Positions 5,650 through 10,769 of a stretch of DNA of 10,769 nucleotides are shown in pieces. Below the pieces are notes generated by a model. That model was given only the letters and a program-made list of their open reading frames with translations. It was not told the origin of the DNA and did no database searches. Position 1 is the stretch's first letter. Each line of letters starts with the position of its first letter. The DNA comes from Eggerthellaceae bacterium (GTDB taxonomy: Bacteria; Actinomycetota; Coriobacteriia; Coriobacteriales; Eggerthellaceae). Location: the NCBI GenBank assembly GCA_017533165.1, contig JAFXIM010000108.1:1-10769 (forward strand). Direction: 5' to 3'. Made by a program: the position numbers and the translations under genes.

Positions 5650-5726
5650 GCGCCGTTACCTCAGCTGGATAGAGGGACTGACTACGAATCAGTACGTCGG
5701 GGGTTCGAATCCCTCACGGCGCACCA
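5650..5726 (+). tRNA. tRNA-Arg (anticodon ACG), CCA encoded
   Basis: The 77-nt cloverleaf has a perfect acceptor stem, GCGCCGT with ACGGCGC, an A discriminator and encoded CCA (5724-5726). The anticodon loop CTACGAA carries ACG. A34 is expected to become inosine through TadA, whose gene is at 2244-2732. Confidence 0.96.
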
Positions 5727-5739
5727 TTTCAGCTATCAT

Positions 5740-5773
5740 CCGCAACGACTGTTCCAGCACGTGCGGTTTTTTT
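5740..5773 (+). terminator. Rho-independent terminator after tRNA-Arg
   Basis: CCGCA (5740-5744) pairs with TGCGG (5762-5766), extended inward by two pairs past a bulged A. T7 follows (5767-5773). Confidence 0.75.
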
Positions 5774-6022
5774 GTTTCTGGAGAAAGGAACGTACTTGAA
5801 GGTTCGAAAATCGAAGCCTCACAGTATGTAACTTCCGACTCCTACCCTTGCGGCAGCAGTCGGAAGACAGCTGCGACGCATCCGCTTAGAGCAATTCCAT
5901 CTGACATACCGGCTGAATACGGGTGAAGTCCGTCATTTCACCTGTTCGCTTAATGCAACAGCAATCGATATGTCCGACAATTGAGCTGGCTGAGTGGGTG
6001 CGAGATTAGTAAGGGTGGGCCC
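5774..6022 (+). other. Long, hairpin-rich leader of the magnesium operon
   Basis: Nearly 250 nt without a convincing gene precede the MgtE-like start. Visible structure includes TTCGA-AAA-TCGAA near 5803, a perfect 9-bp stem CTTCCGACT (5832-5840) with AGTCGGAAG (5858-5866) around a 17-nt loop, and GGTGAA (5922-5927) with TTCACC (5937-5942). I do not find the conserved GAGGCTCCTA core of the M-box magnesium riboswitch. No clear promoter is visible either. The position before magnesium-transport genes makes a metal- or attenuation-type control element plausible, but this is inference. Confidence 0.45.
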
Positions 6023-7384
6023 ATGCTCTATCTCTCTCAAATGATCGGTAAGCCCGTTGTCGATTCGACGGGTGAGAAGATCGGTACCATTTCAGACCTC
6101 GCCATTTCCACCGGCGAGGTTTTCCCGCGCATTACCAGCCTGGCCTTCTTGGGTCCGGGCAAAGTGCCCTTCATGATTTCCTGGCGAAAGTACGTCAACG
6201 AATTCGGCGAAGACGGCATCTCCCTCAAGCTCGAGTCGCACGACATTCGCTTCAGCTACCTGCAGCCTGACGAAATTCTGCTCGCACGAGACCTCCTCAA
6301 CAAGCAGATCGTTGACACGCAGGGCATGAAAGTCGTTCGCGTTAACGACCTCAAGTTGTCGAAGTCCGGTACGCAGCTGCGTTTGCTTGGCGCTGAAGTG
6401 GGCGTGCGCGGCATCTTACGTGGCCTTCACCCGCTGATCGAACGCGCATCGGTTGCCGTGGCCGGGTTGTTCAACAAGCACCTCGACGAGCAGATCATCG
6501 CATGGAATTACATGGACCTGCTCGATCGCGACCTGTCCGAGGTTCAGCTTTCTGTGACGCACCGCCGCCTCGACGAGCTGCACCCTGCCGATGTGGCTGA
6601 CATTCTGGAACAGCTCGATCCGCAGCAGCGCGCGACGGTATTCAAGCACCTCGACGAGAACCAAGCGACCGAGGCTATCTCCGAAATGGACGAGGAAGAG
6701 CGTATCGAGTTCATCGACGACCTCGACGACGCCAAAGCAGCAAGCCTGCTTGGCAACATGGACCCCGACGATGCGGCAGAGATCTTCCGTGACCTGTCCT
6801 ACGAAAAAGCTGAAACCCTGCTTCGCCTCATGGGCGTGGAAGACGCCGAGGAGATCCGTCGCCTTCTGGGCTACAAGGACGGTACCGCTGGCGGCATGAT
6901 GACCACGCAGTTCGTGGCCGTCCGCTCCGACACCACCGTGCGCGAAACCATCGAGGTCCTGCGCGGGCTCGACGAAGACCACCCCACCGTGCACTACGTG
7001 TACGTCAATGACGAATACGGTAAGCTCGTAGGCGTGCTTTCGCTGCGCACTCTGGTTCTTTCCGACGACGACGCACCCGTCGGCAGCGTCATGTTCGACG
7101 AGATCATCACCGTCGGTCCGAACGAGGAAGAAGACGAAGTCGCCGCAAGCATCTTCAAGTACGACATTCCCGCCATGCCCGTCGTCGACGAGCGCGGCGC
7201 CCTGCTCGGTATCGTCACCACCGACGACGCGTGGGATGCCATCGAAGACGATCTCGAGGAGGACAAGACGCGTGCCTCCGGTCTGATGGTGTTCGGCGTG
7301 ATCGTCGTCGGCGTCTTGTTGCTCGGACTGTACACGCTTGCTCTGCTGCAGGGCTTAAGCGTTGCCGGCCTGCTCCACTACTAG
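6023..7384 (+). CDS. Pore-less MgtE-like protein: PRC-barrel, MgtE-N, CBS pair, one C-terminal membrane helix
   Basis: The 453-residue protein has two PRC-barrel-like repeats (about 1-75 and 80-135). An acidic helical MgtE-N superhelix (about 180-285) follows, with repeated LxPxxxAxxxxxL units. Next are the linker GYKDGTAGGMMT (283-294), typical of MgtE before its CBS pair, and two CBS domains (about 295-350 and 355-412). A single hydrophobic helix (421-443) ends the protein. In true MgtE channels the N and CBS domains close a five-helix pore when magnesium is bound. That pore is absent here, so this is probably a membrane-tethered sensor or regulator, not a channel. It lies 34 bp before the NRAMP-related transporter and surely shares its mRNA. 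The ATG at 6023 follows AAGGGT by 6 bases. A start at 5981 is also open but has no ribosome site. Confidence 0.88.
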   Translation: MLYLSQMIGKPVVDSTGEKIGTISDLAISTGEVFPRITSLAFLGPGKVPFMISWRKYVNEFGEDGISLKLESHDIRFSYLQPDEILLARDLLNKQIVDTQGMKVVRVNDLKLSKSGTQLRLLGAEVGVRGILRGLHPLIERASVAVAGLFNKHLDEQIIAWNYMDLLDRDLSEVQLSVTHRRLDELHPADVADILEQLDPQQRATVFKHLDENQATEAISEMDEEERIEFIDDLDDAKAASLLGNMDPDDAAEIFRDLSYEKAETLLRLMGVEDAEEIRRLLGYKDGTAGGMMTTQFVAVRSDTTVRETIEVLRGLDEDHPTVHYVYVNDEYGKLVGVLSLRTLVLSDDDAPVGSVMFDEIITVGPNEEEDEVAASIFKYDIPAMPVVDERGALLGIVTTDDAWDAIEDDLEEDKTRASGLMVFGVIVVGVLLLGLYTLALLQGLSVAGLLHY

Positions 7385-7418
7385 GGATTCATCACGTAGG
7401 CGGGCAAAGGAGCACGGC

Positions 7419-8741
7419 ATGATTTTCGGAAAGAAAAGAACCGTCGAGGACTTGGCGAAGGGGACGCTCGAGCCGCTTGCAGCTGAAGAAGCCGCAAGCG
7501 CTGCCGAAGAGCGCCGCCCCAGCAAGCTGTGGCTGCTTCTTGCCGCCATGGGCCCGGGCATCATCACCGCCATGGCAGGCAATGATGCGGGCGGCATTTC
7601 CACCTATTCCACGGCAGGCGCAAGCTTTGGCTTTGCAACGCTGTGGGTCATTCCCATCATGTGCGTGCTGCTCATCGTGGTGGAAACCACCGCGGGCCGC
7701 ATGGGCGCAGTTACGGGCAAGGGCTTTGCGGCCCTCATTCGCGAGCGCTTCGGCATCCGCCTAACAGCGCTTGCCATGCTCGCCCTGCTCATCGGCAATG
7801 TTTGCACCACCTTCTCCGAATTTGCTGGCATCGCATCAGGCATGGAGATGTTCGGCGTTTCCAAATACATCTCGGTCCCCGTTGCCGCCGTTGCCGTGTG
7901 GCTTTTGGTGGTTGGCGGCTCTTACAAACGTGTGCAAAACGTGTTTCTGGCACTTTCGCTGGTGTTTATCACCTACGTAGTTGCTGCGTTTCTGGCCGAG
8001 CCCGACTGGACTCAGGCAGCACACAGCACGGTTATGCCCCAGGTTATAGGTCAGACGAGCTTCGTTTCATTGGTCATCGCCATGATTGGCACCACGATTG
8101 CACCCTGGATGATGTTCTTCACGCAAAGCAACGTAGTTGAGAAGGGTTTGACCGCCAAGGACCTGTTCTCCCAGCGCGTTGATGCCGTTTCGGGAACCAT
8201 CGCCGCCTGTTTGGTCGCTTGGTTCATCATCGTTACCACGGGCGCCGTGCTGCATCCGCAGGGTATTGCGATCGACAGCGCCGCTGACGCGGCGGCGGCC
8301 CTTGCCCCCTTTGCAGGCGAGTATGCCGAGGCGCTCTTCGCCATAGGTCTGGTGGCCGCTTCCTTCTTGGCCGCTTGCGTTCTTCCCCTGACCACCGCCT
8401 TTGTCATTTGCGAGGCCTTCGGTTGGGAAGCCGGCGTTTCCTTGGAATGGAAGGAAGCGCCCATGTTCAAGAGCATCTTCACCTTCGTCATCGTGTTCTC
8501 GGCTTTGGTGGTCTTGATCCCCGAAGTGAACCTGCTTGCCGTCATGCTTACAGCGCAGTTCATCAACGGCCTTATCCTTCCCGTGCTGCTGTCCTTCATG
8601 AGCATCATTGCCGCCGACAAGCGCATCATGGGCACGTATCGTTCCGGGCGCATCAATAAGGTTTTGCTATGGGCGCTGGTTGGCGTCGTCGCCGTGCTAA
8701 CCGCGGTTTTGCTGGTAATGCAAGTGCTAGGCCTCGGCTAA
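7419..8741 (+). CDS. NRAMP-related (SLC11 family) divalent metal transporter, probably Mg2+ (NRMT type)
   Basis: The 440-residue inner-membrane protein has a cytoplasmic head of about 35 residues and roughly 11 hydrophobic helices in the LeuT-like NRAMP order. Helix 1 has GPGIITAMAGNDAGG (45-59), so the canonical DPGN is DAGG: Asp56 is kept and Asn is Gly. Helix 6 has TTIAPWMMFF (225-234), so the MPH motif is A228-P-W: the thioether Met that favours Mn2+ and Fe2+ is Ala, and His is Trp. Loss of that Met marks the NRAMP-related magnesium transporters described from Eggerthella lenta, so Mg2+ (with Mn2+ possible) is the likely cargo. ATG 7419 follows AAGGAG by 6 bases. The gene shares an operon with the MgtE-like gene. 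Annotation as MntH would probably mislead. Confidence 0.9.
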   Translation: MIFGKKRTVEDLAKGTLEPLAAEEAASAAEERRPSKLWLLLAAMGPGIITAMAGNDAGGISTYSTAGASFGFATLWVIPIMCVLLIVVETTAGRMGAVTGKGFAALIRERFGIRLTALAMLALLIGNVCTTFSEFAGIASGMEMFGVSKYISVPVAAVAVWLLVVGGSYKRVQNVFLALSLVFITYVVAAFLAEPDWTQAAHSTVMPQVIGQTSFVSLVIAMIGTTIAPWMMFFTQSNVVEKGLTAKDLFSQRVDAVSGTIAACLVAWFIIVTTGAVLHPQGIAIDSAADAAAALAPFAGEYAEALFAIGLVAASFLAACVLPLTTAFVICEAFGWEAGVSLEWKEAPMFKSIFTFVIVFSALVVLIPEVNLLAVMLTAQFINGLILPVLLSFMSIIAADKRIMGTYRSGRINKVLLWALVGVVAVLTAVLLVMQVLGLG

Positions 8742-8781
8742 ATCCGCACGCGAGGCCTTAGATTTGCACCACGTCTAAGGC
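8729..8781 (+). repeat. Overlapping alternative hairpins at the end of the transporter gene
   Basis: AGGCCTCG (8729-8736) can pair with CGAGGCCT (8751-8758). GCCTTAGA (8755-8762) can pair with TCTAAGGC (8774-8781). Both stems are perfect 8-mers and share bases 8755-8758, so only one can form at a time. The first includes the stop codon in its loop. No T-run follows, so this is not a standard terminator. Confidence 0.5.
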
Positions 8782-8795
8782 GCATATCCGAGGAG

Positions 8796-8876
8796 CCGCG
8801 AACGTCCGAAGCGTACGTCGCGCTCAGCTTACACCTCAGCCGAAGCTTGCGTTGGCGCCACCGCGGACGTCCGAGG
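8796..8876. repeat. 16-bp direct repeat CCGCGRACGTCCGARG
   Basis: Copies at 8796-8811 and 8861-8876 differ at two positions and are 65 bp apart. Each contains the palindrome-like core ACGT. They lie downstream of the magnesium operon. Confidence 0.5.
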
Positions 8877-9041
8877 TGCCCACGAGAGCAAACCATGCCT
8901 CGCGTTCGCGCTAAAAAGCCGGCGAAGCCGTAACATCAATCGTCAAGGCATGTTGTTTCATCTATTTTTTTAATTAATTTCAAATAAATAAGAGTAAAGC
9001 CCCCTGCACGCACGCTTTCTGGGATATCCCGAACCCCTTCC

Positions 9042-9081
9042 GCCCTGACCTCGAGTCACAAGGCTCGAGCGAGGCGAGGGC
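9042..9081. repeat. Hairpin with paired CTCGAG sites
   Basis: GCCCT (9042-9046) with AGGGC (9077-9081) and CCTCG (9049-9053) with CGAGG (9070-9074) stack around a 2x2 internal loop. The inner palindromes CTCGAG (9050-9055 and 9064-9069) can pair alternatively. No T-run follows. Confidence 0.5.
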
Positions 9082-9142
9082 AGGTAGACAGTCAGCGCGT
9101 AATGGTCAATCAGCTCATCCGAGGACGACTTGAGCCCGCAAC

Positions 9143-9228
9143 TGGCCAAACGGCGCAGCCTGGTTGTTTGAGTTTGGCTATGGCCAAACAGCAGCGGCTA
9201 GGTGTAGGTATGGCGACCAAACAGCGCA
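9143..9228. repeat. Three related TGGC-(GA)-CCAAAC-RGC units
   Basis: TGGCCAAACGGCGCA (from 9143), TGGCCAAACAGC (from 9181) and TGGCGACCAAACAGCGCA (from 9211) are spaced 38 and 30 bp. The second also forms a hairpin with GTTTGGC just before it (loop TATG). Spacing and sequence are too irregular for a CRISPR array. Confidence 0.45.
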
Positions 9229-9264
9229 CTCTAGGAGACGTTTGCGGTCAAATCAGTCGTCCGA

Positions 9265-9322
9265 GGGCGGTTTTGCCGTATAAAACCACCCCTTGCTTAA
9301 CCTCTTTGACCATCGGGTGGTT
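9265..9322 (+). repeat. Mutually exclusive hairpins sharing AACCACCC
   Basis: GGGCGGTTTT (9265-9274) pairs with AAAACCACCC (9282-9291), with one mismatch. The segment AACCACCC (9284-9291) can instead pair with GGGTGGTT (9315-9322). This is an attenuator-like layout, but no gene follows on the plus strand. Confidence 0.4.
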
Positions 9323-9355
9323 AAAAGTAGCCCTGAGTTGACGTCTTTGCCCACC

Positions 9356-9382
9356 AGGGACCGAGGGGCGCCCCGTGTCCCT
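9356..9382 (-). terminator. Terminator-like hairpin at the end of the Rrf2 gene
   Basis: AGGGAC (9356-9361) pairs with GTCCCT (9377-9382) around the inner palindrome GGGGCGCCCC (9365-9374). It overlaps the stop codon of the minus-strand Rrf2 gene. The absence of a T-run makes efficient intrinsic termination uncertain. Confidence 0.45.
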
Positions 9383-9777
9383 TACTTCTTTTCAAGCAGC
9401 GCGGCTATGGTGATGCCGTTAAAGTAGGCGTCGTAGCTGCTTGTCGCCGCATCGTAGACGCGTCGCACGTCTTCAGCCATGGGGAGGCTCGCTCTCTCGC
9501 CTCTGCGCAGCCGCGCCGTCTTCGCCTCTGCATCAAGGGCCTCGATCACCTCGAACAGCGTTATTTCGGAGGGGTCTTTCGCCAGGCTATACCCGCCGTT
9601 TTTACCAGGTCGAGCTTCGATGATGTTTGCCCGTCGAAGTGGCTGCGCTAACTGAATCAAGTAGTCGCGCGGGATCGACATCTCCTCGGAGATGTCCTTC
9701 GATGAGCAAACGCCGCCCCTGCAAGCGAGATACAAAACGGCCCGCAAGCCGTAATCAGTCGATGCCTTCAGTTGCAC
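9382..9777 (-). CDS. Rrf2-family transcriptional regulator without the iron-sulfur cysteine triad
   Basis: This 131-residue DNA-binding protein starts MQLKASTDYGLRAVLYLA, the classic Rrf2 N-terminus. A helix-turn-helix lies at about 25-50 (SSKDISEEMSIPRDYL), followed by the wing and conserved GKNGGYSLAKDPSEITLFEVIEAL (58-81). IscR and NsrR hold a cluster with three Cys around residues 90-110, but that part (RLRRGERASLPMAED) has none. The only Cys are 19 and 24. It is therefore likely a cluster-free member such as the CymR or redox-switch types. The GTG at 9777 follows AAGGAGG by 6 bases, so the start is firm. The flanking gaps are unusually rich in palindromes that could be its targets, but no target can be proved. 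No operon partner is visible. Confidence 0.92.
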   Translation of the reverse strand: MQLKASTDYGLRAVLYLACRGGVCSSKDISEEMSIPRDYLIQLAQPLRRANIIEARPGKNGGYSLAKDPSEITLFEVIEALDAEAKTARLRRGERASLPMAEDVRRVYDAATSSYDAYFNGITIAALLEKK

Positions 9778-9884
9778 TGCAGCCTCCTTGCCGCCAGATT
9801 AACGCGAACCGTGTTTCGCCCTCTAGTCTAAGAGCAAGAACTGCGGCAAAGACCAAGCCTGCGCAAACAATGATCAAAGCGGTA
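9778..9884. other. Upstream region of the Rrf2 gene
   Basis: This stretch holds the Rrf2 ribosome site next to 9777. I see no clear promoter boxes. It joins the palindrome cluster that begins at 9885. Confidence 0.5.
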
Positions 9885-9914
9885 ATTGCCCGTTGCCAAT
9901 TCGCAACGGGCAAT
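9885..9914. repeat. Perfect 12-bp inverted repeat, first of the palindrome cluster
   Basis: ATTGCCCGTTGC (9885-9896) and GCAACGGGCAAT (9903-9914) are perfect complements around a 6-nt loop. The GGCAAT/ATTGCC ends recur in the next two inverted repeats. Confidence 0.85.
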
Positions 9915-9951
9915 GTCAATTACGGGCACTTGGGTCAATCTGAAGCTCCTC

Positions 9952-9991
9952 AACGGCAATTCCGTTGACCTGGGTCAATGGAATTGCCGTT
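9952..9991. repeat. 19-bp inverted repeat centred on TTGACCTGGGTCAA
   Basis: Arms 9952-9970 and 9973-9991 pair at all 19 positions, one as G:T, around a 2-nt centre. The core is TTGAC-N4-GTCAA, the format of CRP/FNR-type operators. The plus strand continues TTTTG directly after. A wider pairing of GCACTTGGGTCAA (9926-9938) with TTGACCCAAGTGC (9995-10007) encloses it. Confidence 0.88.
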
Positions 9992-10124
9992 TTGTTGACC
10001 CAAGTGCTCATTTTTGACAGCGAAACATGGCTCCACCAGCAAAAAGTGGCAATCTGGTTGACCCAGGTCAACCAGATTGCCATCAGAGCCGTTTTCGTTG
10101 ACCCAAGAGGTCCAAATTGACAGC
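9986..10124. repeat. Duplicated 36-bp tail flanking the palindromes
   Basis: Unit A (9986-10021) and unit B (10088-10124) both run from GCCGTTTT through GTTGACCCAAG to TTGACAGC. They differ at six positions and one indel. Each follows a TTGACC-centred inverted repeat, so a module of about 70-78 bp appears to have been duplicated. Confidence 0.75.
10041..10082 (-). terminator. 17-bp perfect inverted repeat with T5 on the minus strand
   Basis: Arms 10047-10063 and 10066-10082 are perfect over 17 bp around a 2-nt centre. The minus strand continues CTTTTT (10046-10041). It could therefore end transcripts from the symporter gene about 150 bp upstream. Its core TTGACCCAGGTCAA is the exact reverse complement of the core at 9965-9978, so it may also be a protein-binding site. 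Confidence 0.7.
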
Positions 10125-10149
10125 CCTCACTTAACGTCAGCTCCTGGTG

Positions 10150-10229
10150 AGCCCGCTTAGCGACGCTGACCACGGCTAACGTTGGAGCGTTTATCTACCA
10201 ACGGCAAGCCCGCTTGTCAAAGCTGATCC
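10150..10229. repeat. Direct repeat AGCCCGCTT-N6-GCTGAYC
   Basis: Copies at 10150-10171 and 10207-10228 are 57 bp apart and conserve both half-motifs with a 6-nt spacer. They lie between the symporter stop and the palindrome cluster. Confidence 0.5.
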
Positions 10230-10769
10230 TTATTTTCCGATGGTGGCCTCGGCGGCGATCAGATCGGATGCGCCAAGCTTAGCCTCGATCTCGCGATCGG
10301 TACCGGACTTAGGCGAGGGCGGCTCGATGTCGAAGTCAACCGACTTGGTGAACAGGCTCACCACAGGAACTATGATGAGGGAGAGAACCATCGCGATGGC
10401 ACCTGCGTTGATGGGGCTGGCGATAATGACGACACCCATAAAACCAGCGAGCATGTTACCCGTGGTCAAGCCTACACCCAGGATGAAGCTTGCCCACACG
10501 GCTGCGCGGGAAACCTTGTTGGAGTACAAACCCCAGAGGAAGGGGCCCAGGAAGGCGCCAGCGAGTGCTCCCCAAGAGATACCCATGAGCTGCGCGATAA
10601 AGGTAATGGTCGATGTGTACTGAACGAGCGCGATCACGCAAGACAGAAGAACGAAGACGCCCAGCAGAACGCGCATGCATGCGAGCTGCTGTTTCTCAGA
10701 CATATCCTTCTTGATGTTGCCTTTGATGAGATCGAGCGTCAACGTGGATGAAGAAGTCAAAACGAGGGA
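10230..10769 (-). CDS. Sodium:solute symporter (SSS family), C-terminal part
   Basis: The gene enters from the right edge, so only its last 179 codons are present and the frame is open to the window end. The visible start, SLVLTSSSTLTLDLIKG, matches the Ser/Thr-rich sodium-site helix and following D-[LI]-[YI]-K turn of SSS transporters such as PutP and PanF. Four hydrophobic segments follow at about residues 30-50, 53-75, 82-106 and 110-133 of this part. A charged cytoplasmic tail (FDIEPPSPKSGTDREIE) ends the protein. Substrate cannot be told from this part; organic acids, amino acids or sugars are all used in the family. Repeat-rich DNA and a strong minus-strand hairpin lie downstream. Confidence 0.85.
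   Translation of the reverse strand, partial: SLVLTSSSTLTLDLIKGNIKKDMSEKQQLACMRVLLGVFVLLSCVIALVQYTSTITFIAQLMGISWGALAGAFLGPFLWGLYSNKVSRAAVWASFILGVGLTTGNMLAGFMGVVIIASPINAGAIAMVLSLIIVPVVSLFTKSVDFDIEPPSPKSGTDREIEAKLGASDLIAAEATIGK

Larger units (their letters stand above)
8782..9355. other. Gene-poor, repeat-rich intergenic region
   Basis: I see no supported gene. The region contains a 16-bp direct repeat, an A+T-rich island at 8957-8998 including TTAATTAA, the 10-bp palindrome GGGATATCCC (9021-9030), a CTCGAG-bearing hairpin, a CCAAAC-type repeat group and an alternative-hairpin pair, most listed separately. A start at 9102 opens 79 codons without a ribosome site, and the product resembles nothing known. 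The region may be the remains of an older insertion, but no transposase fragment is visible. Confidence 0.6.

Noticed and set aside
5774..6022. M-box magnesium riboswitch
   Set aside because: The TTAATGCA...TGTCC stretch near 5950-5975 recalls part of the M-box, but the conserved GAGGCTCCTA core and the closing strand are missing.
9143..9228. CRISPR array
   Set aside because: There are only three short imperfect units with uneven spacing, and no Cas gene is nearby.
9102..9341. 79-codon frame in the repeat-rich gap
   Set aside because: It has no ribosome site, no recognisable similarity, and its sequence is explained by the repeats and hairpins.
9885..10124. Insertion sequence or retron RNA
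   Set aside because: No transposase, reverse transcriptase, target-site duplication or terminal repeat bounding the cluster is visible, so only a MITE/REP-like label remains possible.
9916..10173. 85-codon minus-strand frame over the palindrome cluster
   Set aside because: Its repeated TWVN-type peptides come from the DNA repeats, and there is no ribosome site or family resemblance.

Overview
The window is GC-rich and compact. Its genes resemble those of a high-GC actinobacterium of class Coriobacteriia, probably Eggerthellaceae. This is inferred from gene content and from the NRAMP-related magnesium transporter, a clade characterised in Eggerthella lenta. No rRNA or marker gene here fixes the species.

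Left part (1-2906): a repeat-rich region precedes a tRNA-Ser(GCU) gene with its own promoter and terminator. Three minus-strand genes follow: tadA (tRNA adenosine deaminase), ispE (MEP-pathway isoprenoid kinase) and a small three-helix membrane protein. A tRNA-Ser(UGA) gene runs divergently from tadA, and the two promoters face away from a common palindromic TTGCAA.

Middle (2907-5773): a HdeD/DUF308-like membrane protein sits behind a possibly structured leader. It shares a strong two-way terminator with a convergent small four-cysteine protein. Next come citrate synthase (gltA, minus strand), a pair of A+T-rich palindromes, a textbook promoter and tRNA-Arg(ACG). That tRNA is the usual substrate of TadA, which is encoded 3 kb away.

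Right part (5774-10769): a leader of about 250 nt with several hairpins precedes a two-gene operon. The first gene encodes a PRC-barrel / MgtE-N / CBS-pair protein ending in a single membrane helix, with no MgtE pore. The second encodes an NRAMP-related transporter whose metal-site motifs are DAGG and IAPW instead of DPGN and MPH. The pair looks like a magnesium uptake and sensing cassette. Downstream, 640 bp without a convincing gene is full of direct and inverted repeats. It is followed by an Rrf2-family regulator (minus), then by a 450-bp gap whose core (9885-10124) holds three long near-perfect inverted repeats. Two of them centre on the same palindrome TTGACCTGGGTCAA and are followed by a duplicated 36-bp tail. 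The window ends inside a minus-strand sodium:solute symporter gene.

The observations most worth following are the pore-less MgtE-like partner of the NRAMP-related transporter and its leader, the TTGACC/GGTCAA palindrome cluster, and a 12-base motif (GCGCTTACCTTC) found only between genes.
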